Assembly (NCBI GenBank): GCA_019425105.1
Contig: JAHYYD010000072.1
Location: forward strand, 1-9,820
Source of the DNA: Actinomycetota bacterium
Lineage (GTDB): Bacteria; Actinomycetota; Actinomycetes; Actinomycetales; Actinomycetaceae
Direction: 5' to 3'
DNA length: 9,820 nucleotides
Shown here piece after piece: positions 1-5,095 of this stretch (positions within the stretch are counted from its first letter, which is position 1; each line of letters starts with the position of its first letter). Made by a program: the position numbers and the translations under genes. The notes under the pieces are model-generated. The model did no database searches. It saw nothing but the letters and a program-made list of their open reading frames with translations, and had not been told where the DNA came from.

Positions 1-75
1 GGCACCGAGCCCAGCACCCCCGGCACCGAGCCCAGCACCCCCGGCACCGAGCCCAGCACCCCCGGCACCGAGCCC
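1..75 (+). repeat. 21-bp tandem repeat encoding the GTEPSTP hinge
   Basis: Three exact 21-bp copies (1-21, 22-42, 43-63) are followed by a fourth that keeps the first 13 bases (64-76) and then diverges. The window starts inside the array, so its full copy number is unknown. The unit is a multiple of three, so copy changes would lengthen or shorten the Pro/Thr/Glu-rich linker without breaking the frame. Confidence 0.9.
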
Positions 76-882
76 ACCGCTGAGCCCAAGAAGGGCGAGT
101 GGAAGTACGACGCTAATGGATGGTGGTACCAGAACGAAGACGGAAAGACCTACCCGAAGAGCGTCGTCCAGAAGATCGACGGCACAGCCTACCGTTTCGA
201 CCAGAACGGGTACATGGTTACCGGTTGGTACGACAATGACGGCAAGTGGGAATACTACCAGCCGTCTGGTGCTCAGGGTACCGGCTGGCAGGCAGTCGAC
301 GGCAAGCTCTACTTCCTCGGCGAAGATGGCACTATGGCCACCGGCTGGTCGAAGCAAGGTGACGACTGGTACCTGCTGAACGACTCCGGCGCCATGGTCA
401 CCGGATGGGCCAAGCAGGGCGACACTTGGTACTACCTCGAGAACAGCGGCAAGATGGCGACCGGCTGGCAGTCGGTTGGCGGCACCTGGTACTACTTCAA
501 CGACAACGGATACATGGCCACCGGCTGGTCGAAGCAAGGTGACGACTGGTACCTGCTGAACGACTCCGGCGCCATGGTCACCGGATGGGCCAAGCAGGGC
601 GACACTTGGTACTACCTCGAGAACAGCGGCAAGATGGCGACCGGCTGGAGCCAGGTCGGCGGCACCTGGTACTACTTCAAGGACAAGGGAGAGATGGTCA
701 CCGGCTGGACCAAGATCGGTGACGACTGGTATCTCCTGAACGAGTCCGGCGCCATGGTCACTGGCTGGGTTAAGCTCGGCTCAACCTGGTTCTACCTGCA
801 GTCTTCCGGCAAGATGGTGACGGGTCCCGCCTACATCAACGGCACTTGGTACCAGTTCGCCAGCGACGGTTCGCTGATCTGA
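1..882 (+). CDS. Secreted choline/glucan-binding-type repeat protein, C-terminal part (5' end outside window)
   Basis: The reading frame is open from base 1 and stops at 880-882, giving the last 293 residues of a larger protein; no start is present. Residues 1-28 are a low-complexity hinge (three exact GTEPSTP units and a degenerate fourth). Residues 32-71 hold two degenerate aromatic repeats, and residues 72-293 hold eleven consecutive 20-residue units of the form M-[AV]-T-G-W-x4-G-x-x-W-Y-x3-[ND]-x-G. This is the cell-wall-binding repeat type (PF01473 and relatives) found in choline-binding proteins and glucan-binding domains, where stacked beta-hairpins hold the protein on teichoic acid or polysaccharide through Trp/Tyr pockets. 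Ligand and catalytic domain cannot be told, because any enzymatic part lies upstream of the window. The last unit loses the TGW Trp (TGP), as an array end-cap would. It converges on the CAP-protein gene and shares its terminator. The repeat assignment is sure; the role is inferred. Confidence 0.9.
   Translation, partial: GTEPSTPGTEPSTPGTEPSTPGTEPTAEPKKGEWKYDANGWWYQNEDGKTYPKSVVQKIDGTAYRFDQNGYMVTGWYDNDGKWEYYQPSGAQGTGWQAVDGKLYFLGEDGTMATGWSKQGDDWYLLNDSGAMVTGWAKQGDTWYYLENSGKMATGWQSVGGTWYYFNDNGYMATGWSKQGDDWYLLNDSGAMVTGWAKQGDTWYYLENSGKMATGWSQVGGTWYYFKDKGEMVTGWTKIGDDWYLLNESGAMVTGWVKLGSTWFYLQSSGKMVTGPAYINGTWYQFASDGSLI
334..879 (+). repeat. Three copies of a 180-bp super-repeat inside the binding-repeat domain
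   Basis: The 20-residue units fall into a repeating order of three types (SKQGDDWYLL, AKQGDTWYYL and xxVGGTWYYF cores), so the true period is 60 residues or 180 bp. Copies start at about 334, 514 and 694. Bases 334-468 and 514-648 are identical over 135 bp, and 481-500 matches 661-680. The third copy is clearly diverged. This indicates a recent duplication or gene conversion between copies one and two. Confidence 0.88.
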
Positions 883-937
883 TCGCCCATCGGTGAATAG
901 CTGTATCTCTCAGTGATGTCACCGAATCACACACATA

Positions 938-980
938 AAGAGAGGCCCGTCTTCGTTCATTGCGAAGACGGGCCTCTCTT
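938..980. terminator. Bidirectional intrinsic terminator between convergent genes
   Basis: Arms 938-955 and 963-980 are perfect reverse complements over 18 bp with a 7-base loop. The stem has a GC core and A/T-rich ends, so each strand finishes with a CTCTCTT-like tail rather than a long U-run. It lies 55 bases after the repeat-protein stop and 14 bases after the CAP-protein stop, so it can serve both convergent genes. Confidence 0.85.
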
Positions 981-993
981 ACCACGAACTATT

Positions 994-2679
994 TCAGTTC
1001 TTAGCACGCCGCGACGCGACGAGCGCACCAATGCCGGCGACTAGGACAGCCACTGCACCAACCACAACCCACACGGCGGACGAACCCGTCGCTGCGAGGG
1101 TCTGCACACGTACGTTGGAGGGATTCATGCCTTCATCCGATGCCGGTGCTGGAGCCGAGGGGGAGGGTGCCGGACTCGAGGGGCCGGGTGCAGGAGCCGA
1201 CGGCTCCTGAGTCGGCTGGCCGATCGACGGATTCGGGACGTCCTTCTTCTGATCGGCGGGCTTGGCAGGATCGTAGGAACCGGCGCTCGTCATGCAACGC
1301 GTTACCGCGTTGCGGTACTCCTCCGCCGTGAGATAACGGCCAGGCTGACCTGTCCCTTGCATCGTCACACCGCCGTCCTTTTCAGGGCGAATGGAGGTAT
1401 CAGCGGCAATAGCATCGGCAGTCGTGTCGAGTTGGGCATCAATGTCGGATAGACTCTGCGGCGCCTGCTCACTGGACGGGTTCGCTAGATAGTCATCCAA
1501 TGCTGCCTGTGCGGCATCAACGTTCGCTTGCGCAGCGGCGACAGCCTGATTATCAACTGTCGCATCATGCGCGCCTGCGGAGGCGGCTGCAGAGGCCGCA
1601 GGAGCGTCAGCCCCGGCCTTTGTAGGAAGTTGGTTCACATCGACGGGAAGAACTACGCCAGGAAGGGCGCCGACCAGATTCTGCCAGGAGTTCGCACGCT
1701 GTTCGTCACCAGATCCAGCCAAGCCTGACACGTAATTCGTATTGTCTGCCACGAATGCCGCGCCGTCGAAACCGTAGGCCGAAGCAGTGTCACCCGTCGT
1801 GTGGAAGCGGGAGACATCCGGGGAACCACCGGTGATTGCGTAGAACTTCTGCGTGCCGTAGATGCGAGTGAACTGGCCGTGCTTCGCGATATGAACGCCG
1901 ACACCCACCACGTTGTTCTGGGCGAGCATGTTCTTATCGTGGCCGGAGGAGTTCTTCCACTGATCAAAGAGGGCGTCAGCAGCCTGCATCGGGTTTTTGC
2001 TGGTGCCATAGGCCCCCCACTTGTCTCCGAAGTTCTCGCGATGGTTGTAGGCGATGTTCTCACCGGCGTAGGTCGTATCGCCGCCATCAAGCTTGCCCGC
2101 ACCGAAGTACTTGTAATTGGGGTCATGATTGAAGTCATCCGTGTCGGACATGTGCTGGCTCCACGAGCGCGCATCCGCGGTCACGGTATCGGAGACGACC
2201 AGTTCGGGCAGCCCCGCGTTCGCACGGTAGGCATTCATCTTCTGAACGATGAGAGCTTCGATGATGCGCGCCTGGGTAGCGTCGTCAACCTGCGACCAGT
2301 CCACCCAGTCGAGGCCACGATCGGTCGTGGCCGACGTTGCGGCAGCGGCATCACCAGCCGAGGGAGTGGACTGGAGCGCCGCCTGCTGAGCGGCCTCAAG
2401 GGCCGCCTGGGCATCGGCCAAAGCCGCACGGAGTTCGGCTTCACGCGCCGGATCGGCAGCGGAGGCAGAGGAATTTCCAGCAGCCGCAGCGGCGTAGCTG
2501 GCGAGCAGGGGGTTATATTCAGCGGTGATGCGCCCCTGAGCCCCAGACAGAGAGTTGCAGAATGCATCCTCCGACGCGTTCGTCCCCTCGGCCAGCGTGG
2601 GGATAACGACGAGGGATGCCGCGATTGTCGTGGCGGCGAGAACCACCGAGGTATGGGTGCGAGTGAGCTGGAACGACAT
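994..2679 (-). CDS. Sortase-anchored CAP/SCP-domain surface protein (LAATG motif)
   Basis: A 561-residue secreted protein. Residues 1-35 form a signal peptide (short basic N-region, hydrophobic stretch about 12-27, probable Ala cleavage site near 30-35). Residues 76-104 are an Ala/Glu/Gln-rich helix with coiled-coil character. Residues 136-280 form a CAP (SCP/PR1) domain, with FNH (His185), GENI (206-209), and a Trp241...GH (246-247)...N250 block followed by GVGV. A second Ala-rich helix spans about 374-398. Residues 481-514 are a Pro/Ser/Ala wall-spanning region, followed by LAATG (528-532), a hydrophobic segment (about 534-554) and a RRAKN basic tail. The sorting signal is of the LAxTG kind used by class E and other actinobacterial sortases. 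Bacterial CAP proteins are extracellular, but their activities are mostly unknown. The ATG at 2677-2679 puts the signal peptide at the very N-terminus, although no strong Shine-Dalgarno precedes it. Cysteines occur only at 41 and 462. Confidence 0.9.
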   Translation of the reverse strand: MSFQLTRTHTSVVLAATTIAASLVVIPTLAEGTNASEDAFCNSLSGAQGRITAEYNPLLASYAAAAAGNSSASAADPAREAELRAALADAQAALEAAQQAALQSTPSAGDAAAATSATTDRGLDWVDWSQVDDATQARIIEALIVQKMNAYRANAGLPELVVSDTVTADARSWSQHMSDTDDFNHDPNYKYFGAGKLDGGDTTYAGENIAYNHRENFGDKWGAYGTSKNPMQAADALFDQWKNSSGHDKNMLAQNNVVGVGVHIAKHGQFTRIYGTQKFYAITGGSPDVSRFHTTGDTASAYGFDGAAFVADNTNYVSGLAGSGDEQRANSWQNLVGALPGVVLPVDVNQLPTKAGADAPAASAAASAGAHDATVDNQAVAAAQANVDAAQAALDDYLANPSSEQAPQSLSDIDAQLDTTADAIAADTSIRPEKDGGVTMQGTGQPGRYLTAEEYRNAVTRCMTSAGSYDPAKPADQKKDVPNPSIGQPTQEPSAPAPGPSSPAPSPSAPAPASDEGMNPSNVRVQTLAATGSSAVWVVVGAVAVLVAGIGALVASRRAKN

Positions 2680-2770
2680 TGGCTACCGGCCTAACACTAT
2701 GAGACAAAAACAGGTAAATCCTTCCATATGGTACGCTGTTTTTCAAGGTTTTTTCAGCAATTCATTACAG

Positions 2771-2788
2771 GTAAATGCACCAATTTAC
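2771..2788. promoter_or_regulatory. Operator-like dyad GTAAAT-N6-ATTTAC
   Basis: Perfect 6-bp arms (2771-2776 and 2783-2788) with a 6-base spacer form an 18-bp palindrome typical in size for a dimeric repressor. It overlaps the predicted transcription start of the CAP gene, and its left arm is part of an ACAGGTAAAT box. The binding protein is unknown. Confidence 0.4.
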
Positions 2789-2793
2789 AACGT

Positions 2794-2799
2794 TTTATA
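2794..2799 (-). promoter_or_regulatory. Candidate -10 box (TATAAA) for the CAP-protein gene
   Basis: TATAAA on the minus strand would start transcription near 2787, giving a leader of about 108 bases. No good -35 lies 16-19 bases upstream, so recognition would need an activator or an alternative sigma factor. It is the best -10 match seen upstream of this gene; experimental support is absent. Confidence 0.3.
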
Positions 2800-2863
2800 G
2801 GTTTGACAGGTTTTGAAGATCCCACATGTCGATACCAAAACGTTATTTTTACGCGCCAGTCTC

Positions 2864-2902
2864 TGACCAATGAGTAACAGATACTCACTCAAGAGGTGGT
2901 CA
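2864..2902. promoter_or_regulatory. Nested inverted repeats, operator or hairpin
   Basis: The inner dyad TGAGTA-N5-TACTCA (2871-2876 and 2882-2887) is perfect. Outside it TGACCA (2864-2869) pairs with TGGTCA (2897-2902). The element lies about 190 bases upstream of the CAP start, past the tRNA terminator. It could bind a dimeric regulator; as RNA the two stems are separated by unequal spacers, so a single clean hairpin is less likely. Confidence 0.35.
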
Positions 2903-2965
2903 CCATAGTCCGCAAGCAGTCATCGGACGTGCGCAGACAAGATTGACAGCCCGTCCAAGAACAAC

Positions 2966-2996
2966 AAAAAACCGACACTCACAACCTGAGTGTCGG
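2966..2996 (-). terminator. Intrinsic terminator of the tRNA-Ala gene
   Basis: A perfect 10-bp stem (2972-2981 with 2987-2996, loop of 5) is followed on the minus strand by six T residues (2971-2966) and then GTTGTT. It begins 9 bases after the tRNA 3' end. This is the cleanest Rho-independent terminator in the window. Confidence 0.92.
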
Positions 2997-3005
2997 AATT
3001 TTCTG

Positions 3006-3078
3006 TGGAGCTAGGGGGATTCGAACCCCCGACCTCTTCCATGCCATGGAAGCGCGCTACCAACTGCGCCATAGCCCC
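3006..3078 (-). tRNA. tRNA-Ala, anticodon GGC
   Basis: A 73-base cloverleaf is read on the minus strand. Acceptor arm GGGGCTA pairs with TAGCTCC and includes the G3:U70 wobble, the identity element for alanyl-tRNA synthetase. The anticodon stem CTTCC/GGAAG encloses loop ATGGCAT, with anticodon GGC reading GCC (and GCU by wobble). The T arm has GGTTCGAATCC. The discriminator is A, and the 3' CCA is not encoded (next bases CAG), so it must be added by the nucleotidyltransferase. The gene stands alone with its own promoter candidate and terminator. Confidence 0.97.
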
Positions 3079-3090
3079 GTTATTTAGTTC

Positions 3091-3104
3091 GTCGCCCTGG
3101 CGAC
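3091..3104. repeat. Short GC-rich inverted repeat between the tRNA promoter and tRNA-Ala
   Basis: GTCGCC and GGCGAC (3091-3096 and 3099-3104) are separated by two bases. It lies between the -10 candidates and the mature tRNA 5' end, so it is either in the tRNA leader or an operator at the start site. Confidence 0.4.
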
Positions 3105-3141
3105 CTGATAAATAATAGCGGACCCTCGGACAATTGCGCAA
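3105..3141 (-). promoter_or_regulatory. Candidate promoter of tRNA-Ala
   Basis: Two overlapping sigma-70-type pairs are possible on the minus strand: TTGCGC (3136-3141) with TATTAT (3112-3117) at 18 bases, and TTGTCC (3128-3133) with TATCAG (3105-3110) at 17 bases. Either places the start a short distance before the tRNA 5' end. Confidence 0.55.
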
Positions 3142-3153
3142 ATCCAATGAAGT

Positions 3154-3204
3154 GCCCCTCGTCACAACTTATAAAAACCTTGGTTTTCTGCGGCAACGAG
3201 GGGC
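3154..3204 (-). terminator. Possible terminator structure after the phosphatase gene
   Basis: Outer arms GCCCCTCGT and ACGAGGGGC (3154-3162 and 3196-3204) are perfect over 9 bp and enclose a 33-base loop that contains a small AAAACC/GGTTTT inverted repeat. It starts 11 bases after the stop of the last operon gene, the expected place for its terminator. The long loop and lack of a terminal U-run make intrinsic termination uncertain. The remaining bases between the tRNA and the phosphatase gene hold only the tRNA promoter. Confidence 0.4.
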
Positions 3205-3214
3205 CCGAGCGTCA

Positions 3215-3949
3215 TCATGCCCCAAGGATGTCCTCACGCGAGCCGATATTGTGCGAGGCAAGCCTCCACCCGGTCACAGCTGCACTCTTGGAGGTCGACA
3301 TCCCGACGGGCACGAGTTCCGACCAGTGGCAGTTGTCCACACCTCGCAGTCCGTTGAAGACGGCGGGGTCCAGCCCCAACAGGGACACGATGCCACGCGC
3401 GATCGCGGAGCCGTGCGAGACAACGATCAACGACTGGTCGTCCCGACATGCGCGAGCAGCCTCCAGAACAGCATCACGCACGCGTTCCCCGACGACCTCG
3501 GAGCGTTCTATCTCAGCGAGGTCACACTCCCCGTCTGCCCGATACTGCGCAAAGGCCTCGGGCTGCTCTCGCGCAATCTCTTCGTATGTTTTTCCCTCGA
3601 AACTCCCATAGGAGCGTTCCGTGAGTCGTTCGTCGAGCTCCGGGCCCTCGCACGGGTACCCGGCGATATCAAAGACGCGCGCAACGATCCGCGCAGTATC
3701 GACCGCGCGACCCAGGGGCGAGCTCACGATACGCACGCCCCCGTCGTCGTAGCTGCGCCCGTCCTCGGCGGCAAACATGCCCACCTCGGCACTAGGTTCG
3801 CACAGGCGACTCACGAGTACGCCGGCAGCACCCGCCGCCTGGGATCGCCCAGCCTCGTTCAGAGGCTTGTCGATGCGTCCCTGGAATCGCCGCGCCAGGT
3901 TGAAGTCCGTCTGCCCGTGACGCAGTAGGACGATCCGCGAGGCGCTCAC
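3215..3949 (-). CDS. Histidine phosphatase family protein (phosphoglycerate mutase/GpgP-like)
   Basis: A 244-residue cytosolic phosphatase of the histidine phosphatase clan. LRHGQT carries Arg10 and the phospho-accepting His11; SSPLGRA gives Arg81; LTERSYGSFEG provides the probable acid Glu111; VVSHG gives the second catalytic His179. The enzymatic core is therefore complete. Between the first helix and the SSP strand lies a roughly 20-residue Glu/Asp/Gly-rich loop (about 50-71) longer than in small family members. The substrate cannot be read from the sequence. In Mycobacterium the gene after nadD-rsfS in this cluster encodes glucosyl-3-phosphoglycerate phosphatase, so GpgP-like activity is a reasonable but unproven guess; alpha-ribazole phosphatase or a broad phosphatase are alternatives. 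The GTG start overlaps the rsfS stop by 4 bases (GTGA) with a GGGGG stretch 7 bases upstream. Two TGA codons in tandem end the gene. Confidence 0.9.
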   Translation of the reverse strand: MSASRIVLLRHGQTDFNLARRFQGRIDKPLNEAGRSQAAGAAGVLVSRLCEPSAEVGMFAAEDGRSYDDGGVRIVSSPLGRAVDTARIVARVFDIAGYPCEGPELDERLTERSYGSFEGKTYEEIAREQPEAFAQYRADGECDLAEIERSEVVGERVRDAVLEAARACRDDQSLIVVSHGSAIARGIVSLLGLDPAVFNGLRGVDNCHWSELVPVGMSTSKSAAVTGWRLASHNIGSREDILGA

Positions 3950-4371
3950 TGCGCAGCCCCCGCTCCGTGTGTTGCCGCACGCTCCGCAGCGGCAGCGCGA
4001 GCCTCATCGGTATCGACATCGATGGGTACGGCCGGGCAGTCGCCCCACAGACGCTCAAGCGCATAGTATTCGCGTTCGTCCTCGGACAGCACGTGTACGA
4101 GCAGCTCAGAGTAGTCCAAGAGCACCCAGGTACCCTCCGCGCGCCCCTCGATGTGGGCGGGACGGCGGTGATGTTCAGCCCAGATGCGGTCCATAATGTC
4201 CTCGGCGATGGCACGCACCTGACGGTCCGTCGGGGCCGAGACGACCACGAAGGCATCCGCCAGGGCGAGCTTACTGGTCACGTCAACGAGGACCGGGTTG
4301 ATACCGCCACGGTCGTGCGCAGCGCGAGCAACAAGGCTCGCCAGTTCTGCGGTAGCGTCGGGAAGGCTCAC
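3946..4371 (-). CDS. rsfS: Ribosomal silencing factor RsfS (iojap/YbeB family)
   Basis: A 141-residue protein that in the known family binds L14 on the 50S subunit and blocks joining with 30S when nutrients are short. The conserved core is complete: D-x-T-S-K-L-x-x-A-D-x-F-V-V near the N-terminus, then TDRQVRAIAEDI, EG...G-x-W-V-L-L-D-Y, and VHVLSEDEREYYALERLWGD. An Asp/Ala/Glu-rich tail of about 25 residues follows the core. The GTG at 4369-4371 is chosen because AAGGAG precedes it by 4 bases and the protein then starts just before the conserved domain. An open frame continues upstream to 4533, but that stretch lies inside nadD and is a shadow. The start is 13 bases after the nadD stop, and the end overlaps the phosphatase start, so the three genes form one translational unit. 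Confidence 0.95.
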   Translation of the reverse strand: MSLPDATAELASLVARAAHDRGGINPVLVDVTSKLALADAFVVVSAPTDRQVRAIAEDIMDRIWAEHHRRPAHIEGRAEGTWVLLDYSELLVHVLSEDEREYYALERLWGDCPAVPIDVDTDEARAAAAERAATHGAGAAQ

Positions 4372-4375
4372 GTTT

Positions 4376-4381
4376 CTCCTT
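4376..4381 (-). promoter_or_regulatory. Ribosome binding site of rsfS
   Basis: AAGGAG on the minus strand, 4 bases before the GTG at 4371. It decides the rsfS start against the longer open frame reaching 4533. Confidence 0.8.
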
Positions 4382-4384
4382 GGG

Positions 4385-5095
4385 TCAGGACCGGTACAGG
4401 CCGTACTTGTTGATGTATTGGACGACGCCGTCGGGCACGAGGTACCACACCGGCTTGCCCTCTTCGACGCGCGTGCGGCAATCGGTCGACGAGATTGCCA
4501 TGGCGGGCACCTCAAGCAGCGACACGGACTCATGCGGCAGGCCGGGGTCAGACAGGTTGTGCCCGGGGCGTGTCACACCGATAAAGTGCGCCTGCTCAAA
4601 AAGCCTATCGGCGTCCTTCCACTGCGCAATCTGCGCCAGGGCATCGGCACCCGTAATGAAGTAAAAATCAGAGTCGGGGTACTCGCGAAACAGGTCCGCC
4701 AGGGTATCGATCGTGTAGGTCGTGCCCCCACGGTCAATATCAACACGAGACACGGCGAAACGCGGATTCGAAGCGGTTGCGATCACCGTCATCAGGTAGC
4801 GATGCTCGGCCGAGGTCACCCGACGCCCCGCTTTGAAGGGCTGCATGGCGGCCGGTACAAACACGACCTGGTCGAGGCCGTAGACGTCCATAACCTCAGA
4901 CGCGGCTACGAGGTGACCGTGGTGGATCGGATCGAAGGTACCGCCCATGATGCCAATCGCCCGGCGCCTGCGAAGCGCGCGGGGCGGGTGAGGAGGCAAG
5001 GCCGGTGCAGCGGTCGCCCCTGCCGTGGCCTCGGTCGTCTTCTCGATAGCAGCCTCCCCCGAGGCTGGCGCGGTCTGCTTGTCCTGCTCGCTCAC
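4385..5095 (-). CDS. nadD: Nicotinate-nucleotide adenylyltransferase NadD
   Basis: A 236-residue enzyme that joins nicotinate mononucleotide and ATP to deamido-NAD in NAD synthesis. The nucleotidyltransferase signature [11 protein letters not shown] is at 51-61, TYTIDTL at 126-132, FITGADAL at 146-153, and the ISST-x-x-R motif at 201-207; all catalytic landmarks are present. About 45 residues precede the first beta strand: an acidic/Ala/Thr/Pro-rich stretch, then [10 protein letters not shown]. This is longer than in most NadD proteins (usually 190-215 residues). The GTG at 5095 is kept because it overlaps the proA stop in a GTGA junction and no other start codon is seen before Met50, which is too late because it would remove the first strand. 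Translation probably depends on proA, since no good Shine-Dalgarno is at normal distance. Confidence 0.95.
   Translation of the reverse strand: MSEQDKQTAPASGEAAIEKTTEATAGATAAPALPPHPPRALRRRRAIGIMGGTFDPIHHGHLVAASEVMDVYGLDQVVFVPAAMQPFKAGRRVTSAEHRYLMTVIATASNPRFAVSRVDIDRGGTTYTIDTLADLFREYPDSDFYFITGADALAQIAQWKDADRLFEQAHFIGVTRPGHNLSDPGLPHESVSLLEVPAMAISSTDCRTRVEEGKPVWYLVPDGVVQYINKYGLYRS

Larger units (their letters stand above)
2710..2815. repeat. Four A[CT]AGGT[A/T]3 boxes upstream of the CAP-protein gene
   Basis: ACAGGTAAAT occurs exactly at 2710-2719 and 2767-2776. ATAGGTTTG (2797-2805) and ACAGGTTTTG (2806-2815) stand directly head to tail. All share orientation. Nothing in the surrounding coding DNA explains them; a multi-site transcription-factor array is the simplest reading. 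Confidence 0.45.
2680..2962. other. AT-rich intergenic region with repeated boxes and dyads, no gene
   Basis: These roughly 280 bases between the CAP-protein start and the tRNA terminator contain no credible coding frame. About 2700-2850 is visibly richer in A and T than the rest of the window. It holds four A[CT]AGGT boxes, two perfect inverted repeats and a TATAAA candidate -10 facing the CAP gene. The region is best read as the promoter and control region of that gene. Confidence 0.6.

Noticed and set aside
1..75. Tandem 21-bp repeats as a possible CRISPR array
   Set aside because: There are no spacers; copies are contiguous and in frame within a coding region.
1801..2694. 297-residue plus-strand open frame opposite the CAP gene
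   Set aside because: No domain or signal; the opposite strand has a signal peptide, a CAP domain and a sorting signal in one frame.
2803..2808. Plus-strand TTGACA as a -35 box
   Set aside because: No -10 at proper spacing and no plus-strand gene downstream before the convergent tRNA; it is part of the ACAGGT box pair.
2920..3165. Minus-strand 81-residue open frame containing MAQLVARFHGMEEVGGSNPP
   Set aside because: It is the translation of the tRNA-Ala gene, a common annotation artefact; the tRNA and its terminator explain the whole stretch.
4372..4533. Longer rsfS start at 4533
   Set aside because: The extra 54 residues are Cys/Arg/Ser-rich shadow of nadD; AAGGAG before the GTG at 4371 marks the true start.
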